Shown piece after piece: positions 1 through 5,007 of a stretch of 5,734 nucleotides of DNA. Below the pieces are notes generated by a model that saw only the letters and a list, made by a program, of their open reading frames with translations, was not told the origin of the DNA and ran no database searches. The DNA comes from Pseudomonadota bacterium (GTDB lineage: Bacteria > Pseudomonadota > Alphaproteobacteria > Rhizobiales > Xanthobacteraceae), in the NCBI GenBank assembly GCA_023405565.1, contig JAEXXW010000720.1, positions 1 to 5,734 of the forward strand, read 5' to 3'. The position numbers were made by a program, and so were the translations under genes. How positions within the stretch are numbered: the first letter of the stretch is position 1; every line of letters begins with the position of its first letter.

Positions 1-1225
1 ATTGCAGCTGGATCGCATATTCGAGCGGCAATGCGATGATGAAGACCAGCGCGCCGACCTTGACGATCAGCGAGACGATCTTGGCCATCCGCGCTTCCTG
101 TGCGTCGGTGCAATCGGGGTGCAGGAATTCGCGATAGATGTTGCGGGTGTAGGTGTTGGATGCGGCGATCGACATGATCGCGGCCGGCACCAGCGCGCCG
201 ATGGCAATCGCGGCAAAGGCGACGCCGACGAACCAGTCCGGGAATGAGGCGATGAACAAGGCCGGGATCGCGAAGTTGTTGCCGTAGCGCGCGAAGCCGT
301 CGGCGAATTGCGGCATCTCGCGCACGCCGAGCGCCAGCGCCATGAAGCCGAGCAGCGCGAGCAGGCCAAGCATCAACGTATAGGCGGGGAGGATCGCCGC
401 GTTGCGCCGGATCACCTGCGCGCTCGAGGCGCTCAGAATGCCGGTGATCGTTTGCGGATAGAGGAACAAGGCGAGCGCCGAGCCGAAGGCCAGTGTCGCA
501 TAGGCGCTGTAACTGCCAAGCGTGCCGGGGCCGGGTGTCGGCAGCAGCAGTTTGTCCGGCGGCACCGCGGCGAAGATCTTGCCATAGCCGCCGAGATGCA
601 GCGGCACCACGATGATGGCGGCGAAGACAGCGATATAGATCAGCGTGTCTTTCACGACCGCAATCATCGCCGGTGCGCGCAGGCCGCTGGTATAGGTGAA
701 AGCGGCGAGGATCAGGAAGGCGATCACCAGCGGCAGGTCGCCGGCCCAGCCGGTGGTCTCGACGCCCATGGCGCCGATCACCACCTGCATGCCGACGAGT
801 TGCAGGGCGATATACGGCATGGTTGCCACAATGCCGGTTATGGCGATGGCCAAAGCCAGCCAGCGATTGTCGAAACGCGCGCGGATATAGTCGGCGGCCG
901 TGACATGACCGTTGCGATGCGCTGTCGTCCAGAGCTTCGGAAAGATCAGGAACAGGATCGGAAAGATCATGATGGTGTAGGGCACGGCAAAGAAGCCGAT
1001 GGCGCCGGCGCCGAACATCAATGCCGGGACGGCGATGAATGTGTATGCGGTATAGATATCACCGCCGAGCAAAAACCACGTCACGAATGTGCCGAATCTA
1101 CGTCCGCCAAGTCCCCATTCATGCAGGAGATCGAGATCGCCCTTGCGCCAATGTGCGGCGACGAAGCCGAGAACGGTGACAAAGACGAACAGTGCGATGA
1201 AGACGGAGAGGGCGATCCAGTTCAT
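1..1225 (-). CDS. mctP: Sodium:solute symporter, MctP-type monocarboxylate permease (3' end cut by window)
   Basis: This is an inner-membrane secondary transporter of the SSS family. The closest type I recognise is rhizobial MctP, which takes up short monocarboxylates such as lactate, pyruvate, propionate and also alanine. I translated the minus strand by hand: 408 codons are open from the ATG at 1225-1223 to the window edge with no frameshift, so roughly the last 80-90 residues of a usual ~490-residue protein are missing. Nearly the whole length is hydrophobic helices. Family-like stretches include LLGGDIYTAYTF (52-63), TSGLRAPAMIAVVKDTLIY (179-197) and the helix PAAIMSIAASNTYTRNIY (347-364), which in this family contributes to the sodium site. 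The start overlaps the DUF3311 stop as ATGA, with a GGAGG (plus-strand CCTCC 1233-1237) 7 nt upstream. The family is certain; the exact substrate is inferred from resemblance and from the DUF3311 partner. Confidence 0.88.
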   Translation of the reverse strand, partial: MNWIALSVFIALFVFVTVLGFVAAHWRKGDLDLLHEWGLGGRRFGTFVTWFLLGGDIYTAYTFIAVPALMFGAGAIGFFAVPYTIMIFPILFLIFPKLWTTAHRNGHVTAADYIRARFDNRWLALAIAITGIVATMPYIALQLVGMQVVIGAMGVETTGWAGDLPLVIAFLILAAFTYTSGLRAPAMIAVVKDTLIYIAVFAAIIVVPLHLGGYGKIFAAVPPDKLLLPTPGPGTLGSYSAYATLAFGSALALFLYPQTITGILSASSAQVIRRNAAILPAYTLMLGLLALLGFMALALGVREMPQFADGFARYGNNFAIPALFIASFPDWFVGVAFAAIAIGALVPAAIMSIAASNTYTRNIYREFLHPDCTDAQEARMAKIVSLIVKVGALVFIIALPLEYAIQLQ

Positions 1226-1452
1226 GACCGATCCTCCGACCGATGTCTCGTCCGCACGGTCAGCTCAAACCAGTACACTGCGGAAATGATGACCGCCGTC
1301 AGCGGGATCCATAGCAACTGATACCAGTAGAAGAACGGGATGCCGGCCCACATCGGGTCGGTGCGGTTGTAGAACGGCACCCACAGAACGGCGATGAAAG
1401 GAATGAGGAAGAAAATGCGCGCCCAACGCGCGCGCGGCTTGCGCGTTTCCAA
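1222..1452 (-). CDS. DUF3311 small membrane protein, partner of the MctP-type symporter
   Basis: This is a 76-residue protein with two predicted membrane helices, about residues 12-29 and 40-62, and a basic N-terminus (RKPRARWAR) that suggests N-in topology. The PFYNRTDP and GIPFFYWYQLLW stretches are typical of DUF3311, a family encoded directly before SSS symporters, much as DUF485/YjcH precedes ActP. Its biochemical role is not established; assistance in assembly or activity of the transporter is inferred from the constant pairing. The start is TTG (plus-strand CAA 1450-1452), chosen because a strong AGGAGGT (plus 1457-1463) sits 5 nt upstream counted from GGAGG. The upstream ATG at 1466-1464 is out of frame. 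The stop TGA shares bases with the symporter ATG, so the two genes are almost certainly translationally coupled. The Shine-Dalgarno is buried in a hairpin (1456-1483). Confidence 0.85.
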   Translation of the reverse strand: METRKPRARWARIFFLIPFIAVLWVPFYNRTDPMWAGIPFFYWYQLLWIPLTAVIISAVYWFELTVRTRHRSEDRS

Positions 1453-1455
1453 TGT

Positions 1456-1483
1456 GACCTCCTCATATCAATGAGGATCGGTC
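1456..1483 (-). promoter_or_regulatory. Hairpin sequestering the DUF3311 ribosome-binding site
   Basis: Read on the minus strand, GACC, a GA bulge, TCCTCAT, loop TGAT, ATGAGGA and GGTC form an 11-bp stem: 7 perfect inner pairs and 4 perfect outer pairs. The 3' arm contains the entire AGGAGGT ribosome site. In the mRNA this would block loading of ribosomes, so translation of the transporter operon may need the stem to be opened. It could equally be a DNA palindrome bound by a regulator. The pairing is seen directly; the regulatory role is inference. Confidence 0.55.
1457..1463 (-). promoter_or_regulatory. Strong Shine-Dalgarno deciding the TTG start of the DUF3311 gene
   Basis: On the minus strand AGGAGGT precedes the TTG with optimal spacing. 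It supports TTG as the true initiation codon and is the only ribosome site that could load the two-gene transporter operon. Confidence 0.75.
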
Positions 1484-1570
1484 GTCCCTGCAGGCTAACA
1501 CTATCGCGCCAGCTTTTGTGCCATCACATTCGCTTGTGCGCGACCTTTGGAAAAATCACGCCTGAAAACG

Positions 1571-1617
1571 AAACGGCCTGGCTTTTTGGCGCTTCGCGCT
1601 TTTGAGCCCGGCCGTTT
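1571..1617 (-). terminator. Nested hairpin, probable terminator of the ahcY transcript
   Basis: AAACGGCC (1571-1578) pairs perfectly with GGCCGTTT (1610-1617). After one T/C mismatch, GGCT (1580-1583) pairs with AGCC (1605-1608), and a separate GCGC-TTC-GCGC hairpin (1589-1599) caps the structure. On the minus strand the final arm runs into TTTCGTTTTC, a broken T tract suited to intrinsic termination. It lies about 155 nt past the ahcY stop, on the far side of the palindromic repeat. The interrupted T run and the distance lower confidence; it could instead be another dispersed palindrome. Confidence 0.5.
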
Positions 1618-1630
1618 GTTAACTCGTTTC

Positions 1631-1767
1631 GTCATTCCGGGTGAACCGCGTGAGCGATGAGACCCGGAATCCGTACTCCGCCGCAGTGGCTCTGGATTCC
1701 GGGCTCGCGAGCCATAGCGTGTCGAAGACGCGCGTAAACGCGCTTTCGGCTCGCGCCCCGGAATGAC
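1631..1767. repeat. 137-bp intergenic palindromic repeat with 11-bp terminal inverted repeats
   Basis: The element starts with GTCATTCCGGG (1631-1641) and ends with its exact reverse complement CCCGGAATGAC (1757-1767). Inside, CCCGGAATCC (1663-1672) is the exact complement of GGATTCCGGG (1694-1703), GGCTCGCGAGCC (1702-1713) is a 12-bp perfect palindrome, and GCGCGT-AA-ACGCGC (1730-1743) is another stem. It encodes nothing. The GTCATTCCGGG boundary and the GGATTCCGGG core match a dispersed intergenic element I know from Bradyrhizobium/Rhodopseudomonas-type genomes; copy number cannot be judged from one window. It abuts the ahcY stop, leaving only 3 nt before the second, tandem TGA. Confidence 0.75.
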
Positions 1768-1773
1768 CGATCA

Positions 1774-3207
1774 TCAATACCGGTAGTGGTCCGACTTGTA
1801 CGGGCCTTCCTGCTTCACGCCGATATAGTCGGCCTGATCCTTGCGCAGCTCGGTGAGCTTCACGCCGATCTTGGCGAGATGCAGGCGCGCGACCTTCTCG
1901 TCGAGCGACTTCGGCAGCACGTAGACTTCCTTCTTGTACTTGCCATCCTTGTTGTTGGCGAAGAGTTCGATCTGCGCCAGCGTCTGGTTGGTGAAAGAGG
2001 CCGACATCACGAAGGACGGATGGCCCATCGCGTTGCCGAGATTCACGAGGCGACCTTCCGACAGCATGATGATGCGGTGACCGTCGGGGAATTCGATCTC
2101 GTCAACCTGCGGCTTGATGTTGGTCCACTTCAGGTTCTTCAGCGAGGCGATCTGGATCTCGTTGTCGAAGTGGCCGATGTTGCAGACGATGGCCCGGTCC
2201 TTCATCGCGCGCATGTGCTCGAGCGTGATGATGTCCTTGTTGCCGGTCGCGGTGACGAAGATGTCGGCGATCGGCGCCGCTTCTTCCATCGTCACGACCT
2301 GGTAGCCTTCCATCGCCGCCTGCAAGGCGCAGATCGGATCGATTTCGGAGACCATGACGCGGCAGCCGGCCTGGCGCAGCGAAGCCGCCGAGCCTTTGCC
2401 GACGTCGCCGAAGCCGGCGACCATCGCCACCTTGCCCGACATCATGACGTCGGTGCCGCGGCGGATGCCGTCGACCAGCGATTCACGGCAGCCATAGAGG
2501 TTGTCGAACTTCGACTTGGTGACCGAGTCGTTGACGTTGATGGCAGGCCACAGCAACGTGCCGGCCTTCTGCATGTCGTAGAGGCGATGCACGCCGGTGG
2601 TGGTCTCTTCCGAGACACCCTTGATGCTGTCGGCGATCGCCTGGAAATAGCCCTTTGGCTTTTCCTTGAGCTGCTTCTTGAGCAGCGCGAAGAACACTTC
2701 CTCTTCTTCCGAACCCGGCTTGTCGAGGAACGCGGTGTCGCCCTTCTCGGCGCGCAAGCCGAGGTGGACATACATCGTGGCGTCGCCGCCGTCATCGAGG
2801 ATCATGTTCGGGTGACCGCCGCCATGCCAGTCGAACAGCTTGGCGGTGTAGTCCCAGTAATCCTTCAGGGTCTCGCCCTTGACGGCGAAGACCGGAATGC
2901 CGGCAGCCGCGATAGCAGCGGCGGCGTGGTCCTGCGTCGAATAGATATTGCAGGAGACCCAACGAATGTCGGCGCCGAGCGCCGCCAGCGTCTCGATCAG
3001 CACGCCGGTCTGAATGGTCATGTGCAGCGAGCCAGCGATGCGTGCGCCCTTGAGCGGCTGCTTCGGGCCGTATTCCTCGCGCGTGGCCATCAGGCCCGGC
3101 ATTTCGGTCTCGGCCAGCGAGAGTTCCTTGCGGCCGAACTCGGCGAGGCCGATATCGGCGACGATGTAGTCCGAAAAATCAGCCTTTTTGGCGGTTGCTG
3201 CGGTCAT
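1774..3207 (-). CDS. ahcY: S-adenosylhomocysteine hydrolase (adenosylhomocysteinase)
   Basis: This cytosolic NAD-dependent enzyme splits S-adenosylhomocysteine into adenosine and homocysteine, relieving product inhibition of methyltransferases and feeding homocysteine back to methionine. The 477 residues match the long bacterial/plant-type form, including the roughly 40-residue insert about residues 150-190 ([20 protein letters not shown]). Visible landmarks are HMTIQTGV (62-69), the substrate-site DDGGD (138-142), [11 protein letters not shown] (199-209), [13 protein letters not shown] (224-236) with the conserved Lys231 and Asp235, the Rossmann loop GFGDVGKG (265-272), and the C-terminal SDHYRY tail that reaches the neighbouring subunit's NAD site. 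The ATG at 3207-3205 is preceded by AGGGAG. Two tandem TGA codons end it. A 484-codon open frame on the opposite strand is only its GC-rich shadow. The location after ptsH follows the usual alphaproteobacterial order. Confidence 0.98.
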   Translation of the reverse strand: MTAATAKKADFSDYIVADIGLAEFGRKELSLAETEMPGLMATREEYGPKQPLKGARIAGSLHMTIQTGVLIETLAALGADIRWVSCNIYSTQDHAAAAIAAAGIPVFAVKGETLKDYWDYTAKLFDWHGGGHPNMILDDGGDATMYVHLGLRAEKGDTAFLDKPGSEEEEVFFALLKKQLKEKPKGYFQAIADSIKGVSEETTTGVHRLYDMQKAGTLLWPAINVNDSVTKSKFDNLYGCRESLVDGIRRGTDVMMSGKVAMVAGFGDVGKGSAASLRQAGCRVMVSEIDPICALQAAMEGYQVVTMEEAAPIADIFVTATGNKDIITLEHMRAMKDRAIVCNIGHFDNEIQIASLKNLKWTNIKPQVDEIEFPDGHRIIMLSEGRLVNLGNAMGHPSFVMSASFTNQTLAQIELFANNKDGKYKKEVYVLPKSLDEKVARLHLAKIGVKLTELRKDQADYIGVKQEGPYKSDHYRY

Positions 3208-3296
3208 GACGCTCCCTTGACGCTAGCGGTCGGTAACTGATGGAAAAACGATCGCGGCGGACCCTATTCACCCTAGGGCACCGCATGTCGGCGCAG

Positions 3297-3325
3297 GCTA
3301 TAGCAGGGCCAAACCGGAGTGGCAA
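3297..3325 (-). promoter_or_regulatory. Sigma70-type promoter of ahcY
   Basis: On the minus strand TTGCCA (plus 3320-3325) and TATAGC (plus 3297-3302) are separated by exactly 17 nt. The expected transcript start is near 3290, giving an ahcY leader of about 80 nt. I compared the leader with the SAH riboswitch core (GAGGAGCG-type start) and saw no match. The leader holds only the small palindrome CCCTAGGG. Confidence 0.6.
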
Positions 3326-3332
3326 TAATCAT

Positions 3333-3348
3333 ATAAAGATTTCTTTAT
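3333..3348. promoter_or_regulatory. AT-rich palindromic operator, SahR-like candidate, upstream of ahcY
   Basis: ATAAAGA (3333-3339), TT, TCTTTAT (3342-3348) is a perfect 7-bp inverted repeat in otherwise GC-rich DNA, sitting 7 nt upstream of the ahcY -35 hexamer. Its sequence and position resemble the sites reported for SahR, the ArsR-family SAH-responsive regulator that controls ahcY and methionine-cycle genes in Proteobacteria. I am matching the motif from memory, so the regulator's identity is inference; that it is an operator is well supported by symmetry and placement. The right end also overlaps the first ATG of the divergent methyltransferase remnant. Confidence 0.55.
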
Positions 3349-3616
3349 GTCTATTTCGGAAGGTCTATGCCACATGGCGGAGCGCGCGCTGAAAGATGCG
3401 CGCGTTCTTGTGCTTGGCCCGGCGGACATGCATTCGGGCTGGACGTTCGATGGCGTCGATCCTGACAGCGCGAAAGTCATGCTGACAAAGGTCGAAGCGC
3501 TTTTGAGTTTACTGGCGCCCGAACAGGACGAAGCCATCCTGCAAGAAGCAGGCTTTTCGCATGTCAGCTTGTTCTACGCGGCATTCACGTGGCGCGGGTG
3601 GGTGGCTTATTCGTGA
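3347..3616 (+). pseudogene. Internally deleted remnant of a class I SAM-dependent methyltransferase
   Basis: This is the only plus-strand frame with protein-like content. The 89 residues read as pieces of one methyltransferase in the right order. DARVLVLG (17-24) corresponds to strand 1 of the SAM fold. SGWTFDGVDPDSAKVML (30-46) corresponds to strand 2 and the following helix. LLAPEQDEAILQEAGFSHV (55-73) and LFYAAFTWRGWVAYS (75-89) correspond to the usual C-terminal end. The glycine-rich SAM loop after LVLG is missing, and so is the whole middle of the domain, about 130-150 residues in a usual ~240-residue protein. The deletions kept the frame open, so a short peptide could still be made, starting at 3347 or at the ATG at 3374, but it cannot be an active methyltransferase. 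It stands between ptsH and ahcY on the opposite strand. The alternative, a genuine small protein built from these parts, cannot be excluded without homologues. Confidence 0.6.
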
Positions 3617-3678
3617 GGTGCCGGTTCTTGTCCGGCGTTGGCTGCCTCAACAGCCTGGTCCGTGAAGAGGGAAGGCGC

Positions 3679-3963
3679 TCAATCGTCTTCGTCGAAGCGG
3701 CCGCTGATCAGGCTTTCGATTGCATCGATCACTTCGGCGGCTTCCTTGCCGCTCGCTTCCACCGTGATCGTCGAGCCCGGTCCGGCCGCCAGCATCATGA
3801 GGCCCATGATCGACGTGCCGCCGACGGTTTCATTGCCGCGGGTGACCTTCACGTCCGCATCAAAGCGTTCGACGGTCTGAACGAATTTGGCCGAGGCGCG
3901 CGCGTGCAATCCCTTCTTGTTGCAGATGGACAGCTCGCGAATGATCGCCCCGTCGCTCTTCAT
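3679..3963 (-). CDS. ptsH: HPr family phosphocarrier protein
   Basis: This is a 94-residue phosphorelay protein of the phosphotransferase system, cytosolic. The active-site stretch NKKGLHARAS contains His20, the residue phosphorylated by EI. GGTSIMGLMML contains Ser51, at the position of Ser46 in Firmicute HPr, which is the target of HprK. Retention of this serine and a cognate hprK three genes upstream argues that it is phosphorylated at both sites. The C-terminus is acidic (FDEDD). The ATG overlaps the preceding EIIA stop (ATGA at 3960-3963), so translation is coupled; the ribosome site is a weak GGAAA. No sugar-specific permease lies nearby, so a regulatory role is more likely than sugar uptake. 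The 62 nt after the stop show no convincing terminator. Confidence 0.95.
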   Translation of the reverse strand: MKSDGAIIRELSICNKKGLHARASAKFVQTVERFDADVKVTRGNETVGGTSIMGLMMLAAGPGSTITVEASGKEAAEVIDAIESLISGRFDEDD

Positions 3964-4361
3964 TTTCCGGCAAGCACCCGGCTGGCGATGGTCACGTATT
4001 TGCGGCCCGCATCCTGCGCGGCGGAAACCGCTTCGGACAGCGGCATGTCGCCGCGCACTTTCGCAAGCTTCACCAGCATCGGCAGATTGATGCCCGCGAC
4101 CACTTCGACCTTGGGCTGGCTCATGCAGGAAATGGCGAGGTTGGACGGCGTGCCGCCAAACATGTCGGTGAGAATGGCAACGCCATCACCACCATCGACG
4201 CGCTTGACCGCTTCGATGATATCTTTGCGTCGTTGTTCGACGTCATCGTCAGGGCCGATGGTTATGGCTTCGATCTGCTTCTGCGGACCGACCACATGCT
4301 CCAGCGCCGAGCGAAATTCCACGGCCAGACGACCGTGAGTGACAAGAACTAGGCCGATCAT
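3960..4361 (-). CDS. PTS EIIA component of the mannose family (EIIA-Man-like, regulatory)
   Basis: This is a 133-residue EIIA(Man) domain that would accept phosphate from HPr. The N-terminus MIGLVLVTHGRLA places His9 at the phosphorylated histidine of the family, and TDMFGGTPSN (65-74) is the second conserved active-site loop. I chose the ATG at 4361-4359 because it gives the canonical family N-terminus and has GGAG 6 nt upstream. A longer frame starting at 4403 would add 14 arginine- and proline-rich residues unlike the family. There is no EIIB, EIIC or EIID, as is usual for this alphaproteobacterial cluster, where the protein (often called ManX or PtsM) works in signalling rather than transport. 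It is separated from hprK by 186 nt, the largest gap inside the cluster. Confidence 0.92.
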   Translation of the reverse strand: MIGLVLVTHGRLAVEFRSALEHVVGPQKQIEAITIGPDDDVEQRRKDIIEAVKRVDGGDGVAILTDMFGGTPSNLAISCMSQPKVEVVAGINLPMLVKLAKVRGDMPLSEAVSAAQDAGRKYVTIASRVLAGK

Positions 4362-4547
4362 CGAAGACTCCGGCGGGCGCAGTGAACTACGCGGGCGCCG
4401 CACGAAAGGGCGCTCATCTTGACCATCCGAAATCCCATTGCAAGGCCCGCCCGGGCATTTACGGATGCATGTTGCAACGCAGTAAATAGGAAAGCCACCC
4501 CCTTTTTGCGAGTGGCACCAGATTACGCCTGGGTAAGGTTGTGGCCG
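4362..4547. other. 186-nt gap between hprK and the EIIA gene
   Basis: There is no gene here. The gap holds ATTTAC (4457-4462) and GTAAAT (4482-4487), exact inverted copies enclosing an 8-bp palindrome GTTGCAAC (4471-4478). On the minus strand a poor promoter-like pair, TTGCAA then CAAGAT 16 nt later (plus about 4415-4442), is the best I could find for a separate EIIA-ptsH transcript; I do not rely on it. GCCAC/GTGGC arms (about 4494-4516) have no T tract on either side. Confidence 0.35.
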
Positions 4548-4994
4548 TCAGGCGGGGGTTTCCTGGCCCAGATAGCCTTTGAGCATGGCCAGCGGATCGC
4601 CGCCGGGTGCGACGGGAAGCCGCGCGAGTGCGACGTCATGAAGGCGGATCGTCAGATCAGTTTCCTGTGGAAGACGATGAGCGCCCGCGATGCCGAGGTC
4701 GACGACCAGCGAGACGACCGCCACGGGCTCGTACGGCAGGCGGACGATTCCGACTCCGCGAATCTCGATCAGCCCCGCGAGTGCAGCGGCCGGCCGCATC
4801 AGCAGCCGCCCATGCGCCGCTTCAAGGTGGATGCGGTCGTCGCCGATCAGCCGCGCAAAATTTGCTCCGGCATTTTGCAGCAGCGACAGAGCCAGGTGCG
4901 ATTTGCCCGAACCGGACGGTCCGCGAATAAGAAGTCCGCGATGGCCGATGAGAACCGCCGAAGCATGGATGGTGGGCGCCTGCGACGTCGCCAC
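4548..4994 (-). CDS. hprK: HPr kinase/phosphorylase, short alphaproteobacterial form
   Basis: This enzyme phosphorylates, and in the bifunctional members dephosphorylates, the regulatory serine of HPr. It has 148 residues and consists only of the catalytic C-terminal domain; the N-terminal domain of the ~310-residue Firmicute enzyme is absent, as is normal in alphaproteobacteria. The Walker A loop is GPSGSGKS (25-32), preceded by the conserved His10 in IHASAVLI. GDDRI lies at 51-55, and EIRGVGI (77-83) is the HprK signature. The start is GTG (plus CAC 4992-4994), 13 nt after the chvG stop, with only a weak GGAA in front, so it probably depends on translation of chvG. The expected substrate, HPr with Ser51, is encoded two genes downstream. 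Confidence 0.93.
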   Translation of the reverse strand: MATSQAPTIHASAVLIGHRGLLIRGPSGSGKSHLALSLLQNAGANFARLIGDDRIHLEAAHGRLLMRPAAALAGLIEIRGVGIVRLPYEPVAVVSLVVDLGIAGAHRLPQETDLTIRLHDVALARLPVAPGGDPLAMLKGYLGQETPA

Positions 4995-5007
4995 GGCCCG
5001 GTTCCGA

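Larger units (their letters stand above)
1453..1773. other. Gene-free gap between ahcY and the DUF3311 gene
   Basis: No credible coding frame is present in these 321 nt. Reading in the direction of transcription, they hold a 137-bp palindromic repeat directly after the ahcY stop, then a nested hairpin with a T-rich tail (likely ahcY terminator), then about 90 nt that must contain the promoter of the transporter operon, and finally the RBS hairpin. In the promoter region I found no convincing sigma70 -35/-10 pair. A directly repeated TTGTGC on the plus strand (1516-1521 and 1534-1539, 18-nt period) is the only regulator-like pattern there. Confidence 0.6.

Noticed and set aside
308..1321. A 337-codon plus-strand frame opposite the symporter
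   Set aside because: Its composition (His, Arg, Asp, Glu, Gly-rich, no fold signature) is that of an antisense shadow, while the minus strand gives an uninterrupted SSS transporter.
1512..1527. A sigma54-like TGGCAC...GC promoter before the DUF3311 gene (minus strand)
   Set aside because: TGGCAC is perfect, but the downstream element is CTGG where TTGC is needed; the GC is displaced by one base, and sigma54 does not tolerate spacing changes.
1786..3240. A 484-codon open frame on the plus strand opposite ahcY
   Set aside because: It is the complement of a highly conserved gene in GC-rich DNA. Its translation is rich in Arg, Asp, His and Val with no recognisable domain, as expected for a codon-bias shadow.
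3208..3296. An SAH or SAM riboswitch in the ahcY leader
   Set aside because: The leader is only about 80 nt and lacks the conserved core sequences I know for these classes; only a short CCCTAGGG palindrome is present.
3617..3640. A GCCGG/CCGGC hairpin after ptsH as a terminator
   Set aside because: The stem is 5 bp with a 7-nt loop and there is no T tract on the minus strand.
3589..4338. A 249-codon plus-strand frame across ptsH and the EIIA gene
   Set aside because: It runs through two clearly recognisable minus-strand genes and shows no domain of its own.
4362..4403. An upstream start for the EIIA gene adding 14 residues
   Set aside because: The extension is Arg/Pro/Ser-rich and absent from the family; the internal ATG gives the canonical MIGLVLVTHG start with a good ribosome site.
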